From: Muribaculaceae bacterium
GTDB taxonomy: Bacteria; Bacteroidota; Bacteroidia; Bacteroidales; Muribaculaceae
NCBI GenBank assembly: GCA_017548365.1
Contig: JAFZAC010000010.1
Location: 62,001-126,000, forward strand
DNA: 64,000 nucleotides
Reading direction: 5' to 3'
The notes under the pieces are model-generated. The model saw nothing but the letters and a program-made list of their open reading frames with translations. It made no database searches and had not been told where the DNA came from. Each line of letters opens with the position of its first letter. Within the stretch, counting starts at the first letter, position 1. Of this stretch, positions 53,194 through 60,430 are shown piece by piece. The position numbers and the translations under genes are program-made.

Positions 53194-54408
53194 ATGGCAG
53201 AAAAAATTAAAATGACCACTCCCATCGTGGAGATGGACGGTGACGAGATGACACGCATCTTGTGGAAGATGATTAAAGACGAACTCATCCTCCCCTTCGT
53301 GGACCTCAAAACTGAGTATTACGATCTTGGCCTCGTTAAGCGTGACGAGACTCGCGACCAAATCACTATTGATGCCGCCGAGAAGACCAAAGAGCTTGGT
53401 GTAGCTGTTAAGTGCGCTACTATCACTCCAAATCTCAAACGTATGGACGAGTACAAGCTCCATGAGATGTGGAAGAGCCCTAACGGCACTATCCGTTCAA
53501 TTCTCGATGGTACTGTGTTCCGTGCTCCTATCACCATTCCAAGCATCAAGCCCGTTGTTAAGAACTGGGAGAAGCCTATCACTATCGCTCGTCATGCTTA
53601 TGGCGATGTTTACAAGAGTGTAGAGCTTCGCGCTGATGAGCCAGGTGTTGCCAAGATGGTATTCGAAGGCGAGAGTGGCAAGAAGGAAGAGATTGTTATC
53701 CACGAGTTCAAGGGTCCTGGTGTTCTGCAAGGTATGCACAACGTTGACAAGTCAATCCGCTCGTTTGCTCACAGCTGCTTCAAGTATGCTATCGACACAA
53801 AGCAAGACCTGTGGTTCTCAACCAAGGATACTATCTCTAAGAAGTATGACGCTCAGTTCCGCATCATCTTCGAAGAGGTTTATGAGCAGAACTATAAGGC
53901 TGACTTTGAGAGACTTGGTCTGGAGTACTTCTACACCCTTATCGACGACGCTGTTGCTCGCGTAATCCGAAGCAAGGGTGGCTACATCTGGGCATGCAAG
54001 AACTACGACGGTGACGTGATGAGTGACATGGTTTCTACGGCATTCGGCTCACTCGCCATGATGACCAGCGTATTGGTTAGCCCCGACGGCAACTATGAGT
54101 ATGAGGCAGCTCACGGTACAGTGACTCGCCACTACTACAAGTACCTTGAGGGAGAGCAGACATCTACCAACCCAATGGCTACCATCTTTGCTTGGAGCGG
54201 CGCTCTTCGCAAACGTGGTGAGAAAGACGGTCTCAATGACCTTATCAACTTTGGCGACCAGCTCGAAGGCGCTTGCTTCGATACCCTCAATGCAGGTATC
54301 GTTACTAAGGACCTTGTTAACCTTATGGAAGGCATCGAGCCAAAGCAGGTTAACAGCCTCGACTTCATCAAAGCCATCCGCGCTAACCTTGAGAAGAGAC
54401 TCGGATAA
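53194..54408 (+). CDS. icd: Isocitrate dehydrogenase, NADP-type
   Basis: A 404-residue isocitrate dehydrogenase of the eukaryote-like (type II) NADP family, giving 2-oxoglutarate. Signatures: TTPIVEMDGDEMTRILWKMI, AVKCATITPN, MWKSPNGTIRSILDGTVFR (isocitrate Ser/Asn), PITIARHAYGDVYK, GGYIWACKNYDGDVMSD and YEYEAAHGTVTRHYYKYLEGEQTSTNP. I chose the ATG at 53194 (MAEKIKMTTP) because the extra 22 residues of an earlier start at 53128 have no counterpart in the family. It ends the operon, with a terminator 22 nt downstream. Confidence 0.97.
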   Translation: MAEKIKMTTPIVEMDGDEMTRILWKMIKDELILPFVDLKTEYYDLGLVKRDETRDQITIDAAEKTKELGVAVKCATITPNLKRMDEYKLHEMWKSPNGTIRSILDGTVFRAPITIPSIKPVVKNWEKPITIARHAYGDVYKSVELRADEPGVAKMVFEGESGKKEEIVIHEFKGPGVLQGMHNVDKSIRSFAHSCFKYAIDTKQDLWFSTKDTISKKYDAQFRIIFEEVYEQNYKADFERLGLEYFYTLIDDAVARVIRSKGGYIWACKNYDGDVMSDMVSTAFGSLAMMTSVLVSPDGNYEYEAAHGTVTRHYYKYLEGEQTSTNPMATIFAWSGALRKRGEKDGLNDLINFGDQLEGACFDTLNAGIVTKDLVNLMEGIEPKQVNSLDFIKAIRANLEKRLG

Positions 54409-54430
54409 GAGACTGCAACTCAAATAAATA

Positions 54431-54462
54431 AAAACACCGGCAATATCTTGTCGGTGTTTTTT
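54431..54462 (+). terminator. Terminator of the citrate operon
   Basis: AAAACACCG (54431-54439) pairs with CGGTGTTTT (54452-54460), with inner CAA/TTG pairs and a T-run. Confidence 0.85.
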
Positions 54463-54484
54463 TATCTTTTGGAATTCATTATGA

Positions 54485-55582
54485 TTAGTAGAACTTCTCG
54501 CCCATTTCGGTCATGATGGAGGGGATATCGATTGACTGTGGGCAATGATTTGCACAGGAACCGCAGTTAAGGCACTCGTTGGGGGTTGCCATAGTCTCGA
54601 CTTTTGCAAGGAGGTCTTTTAGTCCCCAATCACCATCTACTTTATATTTGTTGTAGTATTTGAGGAATTCGGGGATATTGATACCCATTGGGCAGTCATC
54701 GGTGCAGTAGCGGCATGCGGTACAAGGTACTTGCATTTGAGTTTTAAACATCTCCATTGCCTTGAAGAGCAAGTCACGATCGGCATCGGTGAAGTTGTTG
54801 TCATCGTCAAAGGTGCGCAAATTATCTTCCACTTGCTCCATAGTGCTCATTCCGCTGAGGATGACTTGCACTTGAGGCAGAGAGCGCACAAAGCGGAACA
54901 TCCACGAAGCCAGCGACCATTCGGGATGCGCCTCATGTAGCATTGCCTCGGCTTCTGGTGTGAGCCTTGAGAGACGGCCACCACGCACCGGTTCCATCAC
55001 AACGATAGGAATGTTATGCTCCTTGAGGATTTTATACTCCTCTTGGGTGTGAGAATAGAGCCAGTCGTAGCAATTGAGCTGTATTTGCGTAAAATCCCAG
55101 TCATATTGCTTTACAAACCACCTTAAAGAATCATTGCTGGCATGGCACGAGAACCCAAGGTTACGGATGCGCCCTTTTTCCTTCTGCTCAATGAGATAAG
55201 CAAGACCACCATCATCAACGTAGGGATGGATAGTATTGTCGCCAATGGCATGAAGGAGATAGAAATCGAAATAGTCGGTCTTTAGTTTTTTGAGCTGAGT
55301 CTCAAATACATGACGATAATCGGGGTTGTAACCGATGTTGAATTTCGTGGCAAGGCAGAAACTGTTGCGAGGGTAATTGGGCAGCACCTCTCCCAGGAAA
55401 GTCTCGCTATCCTCGTGGTGATACATAAAAGCGGTATCATAGTAGGTAACACCGCCCTTCATGGCTCGGTCAATCATCGCGCTCGCTTTCTCACGGTCGA
55501 TGCGTCCGTCTTTCTCGGGCAGACGCATATTGCCAAAACCCAATCGGGATATGGTTATATCCTTATATTTCTTGTATTCCAT
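54485..55582 (-). CDS. Aldo/keto reductase with C-terminal 4Fe-4S domain
   Basis: A 365-residue protein with an aldo/keto reductase barrel (residues about 1-280: LGFGNMRLPEKDGRID, GVTYYDTAFMYHHEDSE, DYFDFYLLHAIGDN, RNLGFSCHASND) and a ferredoxin-like end with two cluster motifs: CTACRYCTDDCPMGI and CLNCGSCANHCPQSI. The catalytic Tyr is in TAFMYHH and the Lys in ATKF. Such fusions are common in anaerobes; the substrate is unknown. It lies 1 nt after the ECF S-component gene, so it belongs to the same unit as it and DUF1893. Confidence 0.92.
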   Translation of the reverse strand: MEYKKYKDITISRLGFGNMRLPEKDGRIDREKASAMIDRAMKGGVTYYDTAFMYHHEDSETFLGEVLPNYPRNSFCLATKFNIGYNPDYRHVFETQLKKLKTDYFDFYLLHAIGDNTIHPYVDDGGLAYLIEQKEKGRIRNLGFSCHASNDSLRWFVKQYDWDFTQIQLNCYDWLYSHTQEEYKILKEHNIPIVVMEPVRGGRLSRLTPEAEAMLHEAHPEWSLASWMFRFVRSLPQVQVILSGMSTMEQVEDNLRTFDDDNNFTDADRDLLFKAMEMFKTQMQVPCTACRYCTDDCPMGINIPEFLKYYNKYKVDGDWGLKDLLAKVETMATPNECLNCGSCANHCPQSIDIPSIMTEMGEKFY

Positions 55583-55583
55583 T

Positions 55584-56102
55584 TTACTTCTTGAGCAAGT
55601 AACGAAGAACTAAATAACCACCAATAATCTGGATGATGCATCCAGGCCAACCAAGAATGATATCTTGAGAAGCTTTTTCGATTGAACCAGTAATTGTCCA
55701 CTCGGCAAGCGAGCCAATGAGCTGATAAGCTATAACCGCCAGTGCGACAGTGAGAAGTGTCACTTTATTGGTCTTCTTGGCAATCAAAGCGGCAGCTACT
55801 GCTAGTGTTACGCTCTTAATGAGAATTATGGGCAACGCTACAGCAGGAGGCATACCAAACAATGCGCTATTTACCAACGGTGAGAGCACTGCTGTGGTCA
55901 ATCCCACAGTGAAGCCATACTTATAGGCAGCAACCAGTGTGAAGAAATAAATAGGCAGGAAGATGAGTCCTCCTTGAGGCATTAGATGACACAGTTGAGG
56001 CAGGGCGATGTTGCCCACGATGAAAAGAGCTGCGATTAGATAGGTTTTCATCTGGCTGTAACTGAGCTGGTAAAGCGCTACGGAATGAGATGTGGTTTTC
56101 AT
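55584..56102 (-). CDS. ECF transporter S component (substrate unknown)
   Basis: A 172-residue membrane protein with five to six transmembrane segments, typical for the substrate-binding S component of energy-coupling-factor vitamin transporters. The motif region ALFGMPPAVALPIILIKSVTLAVAAALIAKK and the conserved GGLIFLPIYFFTLVAAYKYG loop support this. The ATPase and T components are not nearby, which is normal for group II systems with shared modules. The ligand cannot be told from sequence. It lies 13 nt after the DUF1893 gene. Confidence 0.8.
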   Translation of the reverse strand: MKTTSHSVALYQLSYSQMKTYLIAALFIVGNIALPQLCHLMPQGGLIFLPIYFFTLVAAYKYGFTVGLTTAVLSPLVNSALFGMPPAVALPIILIKSVTLAVAAALIAKKTNKVTLLTVALAVIAYQLIGSLAEWTITGSIEKASQDIILGWPGCIIQIIGGYLVLRYLLKK

Positions 56103-56115
56103 TTTTGTAATATTA

Positions 56116-56523
56116 TTAAGTGGATATAAATTCTTTGATTTTTACGAAAGCGATATCTGGTTGTGAAATGGTCATTGTCAATTTCTCTACTGGACAAATA
56201 TCGGTGCCACTATGATTGAGTATGTTGTCAACGAGAATGTCATAACTAACATCAATGCCATAATGCATGAAAACATCAAGAGCAGGTTTGCTAATTATGC
56301 TTGCAAATACCTGTGAAATACCTCCCTTGATAAGCAATAATGCTGCTCCACGTCCTATAACTCTATCGGCGACTATAGTCTCTTTAAGCAAATTTGGTTT
56401 GGTTGCTACAAGATTAAAAAGGTCTTTTACACCTGGGTTATGAAACTCAATAATCATGCCGGATGCAGTGCGTGCTACTCCTCTAATAATTGGATTTCTA
56501 AGCTTTTCTTTGAGGCATTTCAT
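56116..56523 (-). CDS. DUF1893-domain protein
   Basis: A 135-residue protein of the DUF1893 family, related to the ligand-binding domain of LD-type cytidine deaminase folds. The family pattern is visible: GMIIEFHNPGVKDLFNL, TIVADRVIGRGAALLLIKGGISQVFASIISKPAL and NILNHSGTDICPVEKLTM. The function is unknown. It is the first gene of the unit with the ECF S component and the aldo/keto reductase. The ATG at 56523 is preferred to TTG codons just upstream. Confidence 0.85.
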   Translation of the reverse strand: MKCLKEKLRNPIIRGVARTASGMIIEFHNPGVKDLFNLVATKPNLLKETIVADRVIGRGAALLLIKGGISQVFASIISKPALDVFMHYGIDVSYDILVDNILNHSGTDICPVEKLTMTISQPDIAFVKIKEFIST

Positions 56524-56651
56524 TTTTTGCAACAATAATAAATCGGTGTAAAGTTAAACATAATTTTTTATTTAATGGAAAACATTTAAAGAAAATCATC
56601 AATTTGAAGAAAAGAAATTCATTTTTATACTATAAATTGACTGATAATTGC

Positions 56652-56659
56652 TAATTTTG
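56652..56659 (+). promoter_or_regulatory. -7 box of the GH89 gene
   Basis: TAATTTTG, 22 nt before the ATG. No -33 box at the usual spacing. Confidence 0.4.
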
Positions 56660-56681
56660 CAGAAACGATAACAAGAACAAC

Positions 56682-58868
56682 ATGAAAAAAGCAATAATCT
56701 CAATCGCAATTATATTATGTTTTGCAATCAATGCATTAGCTAATGATATTTATCAGGCACAGGCGTTGGCCGAGCGCCTATCGCCACGACTGGCTAAAAA
56801 AGTGACATTTGAGCTTGTGACTTCCATGACTAATGGTGTCGATATCTTTACACTTGAGAGTCGGGGCGACAAGGTTGTGATAGGCGGGAACAACGCAAAC
56901 TCGATGGCGGTTGGCCTCAACCGTTACCTAAACCGCTATTGTATGACAACAGTGTCGTGGTATGGAGACGTTGGTGTAGATTTGCCCTCTATTTTGCCTG
57001 ATGTTCCAGAGAAAGAAATTATCGAGGCAAGAGTTCCGCAACGTTTCTTCTTGAACTACTGTACATTTGGCTACACGATGCCATTCTGGGACTGGGCCGA
57101 CTGGGAACGCTTTATTGATTGGATGGCGCTCAATGGCATAAATATGCCTCTCGCTATTACAGGGCAGGAAGCAGTGTGGTATAACGTTTGGACAAAAATG
57201 GGTATGACCGACGAGGAAGTACGTGGCTATTTTACTGGTCCTGTCTATCTCCCTTGGCATCGTATGGCGAATATTGATGCATGGTGCGGTCCGTTGCCCA
57301 AGGAATGGCTTGACGGACAAGCTGAATTGCAAAAACAGATAGTGGAGCGTGAAAGAGCCCTTAATATGCGGCCCGTGCTACCCGCTTTTGCCGGTCATGT
57401 GCCCCGCAAACTAAAAGAAATGTACCCAGATGCCGACATTAAGGCAATGAGCACTTGGGATGAATTTGAGGAACCATATCGCACCTTCTTCCTCAACAGC
57501 GAGGATCCATTATACGCTAAAATCCAGAAGATGTTCCTTGAGGAGCAGACCCGCATGTTCGGTACAGACCACATTTACGGCATCGATCCATTCAATGAGA
57601 TGGATCCACCGAGCTTTGAGCCTGAATATCTGCACAATGTGTCTAAGCATATTTATGAGAGCTTGACAGCTGTTGATTCCCAGGCCGAATGGCTGCAAAT
57701 GGGATGGTTCCTATATTATCAGCGCAAAGACTATACTCCCGAACGAGCTAAAGCAATGCTAACTGGCGTGCCACAAGGCAAAATGACAATGCTTGACTAC
57801 TATTGCGAATATAAGGAGATGTGGCGAGACTTGGATGGATTCTTCGGACAGCCGTACATCTGGTGCTATCTTGGCAACTTTGGCGGCAACAGCAACATTC
57901 AGGGTAATGTGAAAGAAGCCGGTCAAAAACTTGAGGCAGCCCTCAAGGAAGGAGGAAACAACCTTGTGGGCATTGGCTCTACGCTTGAAGGGCTCGAGGT
58001 GCAGCAGTTCCCCTACGAGTTCATCTTTGAGAAGGCATGGGACTTCAAAAAGACCGATGAACAGGTAGTTAACGAACTCGCCGACCGTCATGTAGGATAT
58101 AAGTCTCAACCAGTGCACGAGGCATGGAAGATGCTATATGACAGTGTGCTGAGCATACGCCCCACCACTTTCTGCGGACCACTACCCTGCCAATATCCTG
58201 AACTTGACAAGGAACATGGCCGATGCGCTGTTCGCTACAATCCAGAGCAATTACTATATGTGTGGGACAAACTCCTTGAACAAGACAGTGTGACTACCGA
58301 TGCAATGACAATCGACCTTATTTGGATTGGCCGGCAATTACTTGGAGACCTATTCTTTATGGACAAGAAAGCCTTTGATAAGGCTTACCATGAACGGGAC
58401 TTTGAGAAAATGAACAGACTTAGAGAAGAAATGACTCTCATATTGGTCTCAATGGAAGGATTAAATAGTAGTCATCCATTCTGCACAATGCACAAGTGGA
58501 TTGAGCAAGCACGTGACCTTGGCATTTCGCTAGAAGTAAAAGACTATTACGAGATGAACGCACGCAGACTTGTAACCACATGGGGCGGCGATTTAAATGA
58601 TTACTCAAGCCGCAATTGGTCTGGTTTGATGTTATGCTATTATAACAAACGTTGGAACGTCTATTTCAATTATTTAATGGATTGTGCAAAGAATGGAAAA
58701 GAATACAACCATGCCGAATTGCAGCAATCAATAAAAAAGATACAGGACGAATGGCCCAATGATAAAAAATTACCATGGTTTATTGACGAAATAAACGTAA
58801 TCAAAACATGCAAAGCAATAAATGCTCAGTTCAGAACCAGATTTAATGATATCGAGCAAACTAAGTAA
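56682..58868 (+). CDS. Alpha-N-acetylglucosaminidase (GH89)
   Basis: A 728-residue secreted glycoside hydrolase of family 89 (NAGLU type), which removes alpha-linked N-acetylglucosamine from host glycans such as gastric mucin or heparan sulfate. Signal peptide MKKAIISIAIILCFAINALA. The N-terminal domain has VVIGGNNANSMAVGLNRYL, and the barrel has QRFFLNYCTFGYTMPFWDWADWERFIDWMALNGINMPLA, ITGQEAVWYNVW, YLPWHRMANID, YGIDPFNEMDPPS (with a catalytic Glu) and IWCYLGNFGGNSNIQG. It is a candidate for a host-glycan locus, but the susCD pair lies 1.6 kb away and tRNA-Cys is between. It overlaps the convergent thioredoxin-like gene by 8 bp. Confidence 0.95.
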   Translation: MKKAIISIAIILCFAINALANDIYQAQALAERLSPRLAKKVTFELVTSMTNGVDIFTLESRGDKVVIGGNNANSMAVGLNRYLNRYCMTTVSWYGDVGVDLPSILPDVPEKEIIEARVPQRFFLNYCTFGYTMPFWDWADWERFIDWMALNGINMPLAITGQEAVWYNVWTKMGMTDEEVRGYFTGPVYLPWHRMANIDAWCGPLPKEWLDGQAELQKQIVERERALNMRPVLPAFAGHVPRKLKEMYPDADIKAMSTWDEFEEPYRTFFLNSEDPLYAKIQKMFLEEQTRMFGTDHIYGIDPFNEMDPPSFEPEYLHNVSKHIYESLTAVDSQAEWLQMGWFLYYQRKDYTPERAKAMLTGVPQGKMTMLDYYCEYKEMWRDLDGFFGQPYIWCYLGNFGGNSNIQGNVKEAGQKLEAALKEGGNNLVGIGSTLEGLEVQQFPYEFIFEKAWDFKKTDEQVVNELADRHVGYKSQPVHEAWKMLYDSVLSIRPTTFCGPLPCQYPELDKEHGRCAVRYNPEQLLYVWDKLLEQDSVTTDAMTIDLIWIGRQLLGDLFFMDKKAFDKAYHERDFEKMNRLREEMTLILVSMEGLNSSHPFCTMHKWIEQARDLGISLEVKDYYEMNARRLVTTWGGDLNDYSSRNWSGLMLCYYNKRWNVYFNYLMDCAKNGKEYNHAELQQSIKKIQDEWPNDKKLPWFIDEINVIKTCKAINAQFRTRFNDIEQTK

Positions 58869-59184
58869 TACTCTCACTCCATTTAGTTAGAACTCGCTCT
58901 AGTTCCATTGTGTCGATAAATGTGCCGGCACGATATACTTCTTTGCCGTGAGAGAAGACTAATACTGTGGGTGCTGTAGCAACAAGAAACTCGCCTACCA
59001 CCTCGGGCACAACAAGTAATTCCACACGGGCTGAGCGTAGATTATCGAATCGTTGTGCAACAGCCTCTATCTTGTCGAGCATTATTGAGCACAAACCGCA
59101 ATCAGGAGTTTGTATATAAAGTAGGCAGAACGGCTCAGAGTTGACAATACCCTTAAGCCTATTAATGTCATTTAATAGTTCCAT
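58861..59184 (-). CDS. Thioredoxin-fold protein with CGLC motif
   Basis: A 107-residue thioredoxin-family protein without signal peptide. The active-site motif is TPDCGLCSIM (CxxC), followed by the conserved cis-Pro region VATAPTVLVFSHGKEVYRAG. It probably acts in cytoplasmic thiol exchange. Its 3' end overlaps that of the GH89 gene on the opposite strand by 8 bp. It lies downstream of the flavodoxin gene, separated by a hairpin. Confidence 0.82.
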   Translation of the reverse strand: MELLNDINRLKGIVNSEPFCLLYIQTPDCGLCSIMLDKIEAVAQRFDNLRSARVELLVVPEVVGEFLVATAPTVLVFSHGKEVYRAGTFIDTMELERVLTKWSESIT

Positions 59185-59195
59185 GAATTATGATA

Positions 59196-59229
59196 AAAGG
59201 ACAAATTGGGAAATCACAATTTGCCCTTT
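59196..59229 (-). terminator. Terminator of the flavodoxin gene
   Basis: AAAGG then CAAATTG (59196-59208) pair with CAATTTG then CCTTT (59217-59229), with one mismatch pair. It lies 10 nt past the flavodoxin stop. Confidence 0.65.
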
Positions 59230-59238
59230 ATTTTGTTG

Positions 59239-59826
59239 TCACTTTATTGAATCGACGAGAACTTTGATGTCATCAATATTCTTGCCTGTGAGGTTGATTG
59301 GGTCTTTCCAGTTGGCATTTGGAGCCGAAGGTTTGAGATACTTCATAGTCTCACCTGCTCCGCTGCCACCTGATGTGAAGAATGGTATGACAGTTTTCCC
59401 TTCAAGGTTGTACTGCTCAACAAAAGTGTTTACAATAGTTGGAGCAATGTACCACCAAATGGGGTAACCGATGTAAACAGTCGTGTACTGATCCATATTC
59501 TCGACTTTGTTCTTGATGGCAGGACGACTGCTCTTGTCCTTCATTTCCATCGAACTGCGGCTTTTGTCATTGTGCCAGTCGAGGTCGGCATCGGTGTAAG
59601 GTTGCTCAGGTTGAATTTCATGGATGTCGGCATCTACTACCTCAGCGAGTTTCTCGGCAGCGGCTTTTGTGGTTCCTGTGGCAGAGAAATATGCCACGAG
59701 AGTCGTTTTCTTGTTCATATTATCTGAGTTACTTTGTTGTGCACTCCCCTGCTGTGCAGAGTTTCCAGAACATGCACACAAGAATATAGCAACGGTTGTG
59801 AATAAAAAGAATGAAAAACGTTTCAT
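59239..59826 (-). CDS. Flavodoxin-fold lipoprotein
   Basis: A 195-residue flavodoxin with an N-terminal lipoprotein signal (lipobox LCACS). The FMN phosphate loop is YFSATGTTKAAAEKLAE, and the later loops VYIGYPIWWYIAPTIVNTF and PFFTSGGSGAGETMKYL match flavodoxins that also occur as exported proteins. Flavodoxins carry electrons; an exported form may work on envelope redox targets. A promoter (aTTG-N20-TACATTTG) lies upstream. Confidence 0.9.
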   Translation of the reverse strand: MKRFSFFLFTTVAIFLCACSGNSAQQGSAQQSNSDNMNKKTTLVAYFSATGTTKAAAEKLAEVVDADIHEIQPEQPYTDADLDWHNDKSRSSMEMKDKSSRPAIKNKVENMDQYTTVYIGYPIWWYIAPTIVNTFVEQYNLEGKTVIPFFTSGGSGAGETMKYLKPSAPNANWKDPINLTGKNIDDIKVLVDSIK

Positions 59827-59857
59827 GATAAAAAAGTGTTATGGTTAGTATTTCTTG

Positions 59858-59888
59858 CAAATGTACAAATTATATTTGTCTTCATCAA
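59858..59888 (-). promoter_or_regulatory. Promoter of the flavodoxin gene
   Basis: On the minus strand TTG at 59886-59888, a 20-nt spacer, and TACATTTG at 59858-59865, 31 nt before the start codon. Confidence 0.55.
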
Positions 59889-59955
59889 TTTTTTTATTCA
59901 ACATTATCAAAATGAGCTTCAAAACTCATATTTTTTCAAAAAAAACCTCATATGA

Positions 59956-59987
59956 TTTGCACAGTTCATAAAAACGCACTAAATTTG
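59956..59987 (+). promoter_or_regulatory. Promoter of tRNA-Cys
   Basis: TTTG at 59956-59959, a 20-nt spacer, and TAAATTTG at 59980-59987, 20 nt before the tRNA. Confidence 0.65.
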
Positions 59988-60007
59988 CAGTCGCAAAATC
60001 GAAAACT

Positions 60008-60082
60008 GGTCGCTTGGATGAGTGGTTTAGTCACCGGTCTGCAAAACCGGGCACAGCGGTTCGAGTCCGCTAGCGACCTCCA
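60008..60082 (+). tRNA. tRNA-Cys (anticodon GCA)
   Basis: Acceptor arms GGTCGCT and AGCGACC pair fully. The anticodon stem-loop is CCGGT-CTGCAAA-ACCGG, anticodon GCA (Cys). The T arm is AGCGG-TTCGAGT-CCGCT. The discriminator is T (U73, expected for tRNA-Cys) and CCA is encoded. Confidence 0.97.
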
Positions 60083-60086
60083 AATT

Positions 60087-60118
60087 AAGCATCTCTTGAA
60101 AAAGAGGTGCTTTTTTTA
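60087..60118 (+). terminator. Terminator of tRNA-Cys
   Basis: AAGCATCTCTT pairs with AAGAGGTGCTT (one T-G wobble) around GAAA, followed by a T-run. The rest of the 348-bp gap to susC is extremely AT-rich and contains only a possible -7 box. Confidence 0.8.
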
Positions 60119-60228
60119 TTATCAATGCTTTTTTTTCTTAATTATGTTTATACTGTCAAATTGAATTAAATAGTTATTATTGTTTATAATTTAAGTATTA
60201 AATATTTTATATTTAAATATTTTTTTAT

Positions 60229-60236
60229 TAATTTTG
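60229..60236 (+). promoter_or_regulatory. Possible -7 box of susC-susD
   Basis: TAATTTTG, about 195 nt before the susC start. No -33 box; in such AT-rich DNA a chance match is possible. Confidence 0.3.
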
Positions 60237-60430
60237 GGTCGTTTTAAAATTTAAAAATCTTAAAAAACACCATTTTTTTCAAATTAAGAAGTGAAATAAT
60301 ATGATTCTAATAATCTAATGTCATTTAATAGTAATCATATCATTTTAAATATCAATTTGTTAACTTTAAAATTTCATATACAACAAAATTAATATTTTAA
60401 CACAAATTCATTAACAATCTAAACAGATGC

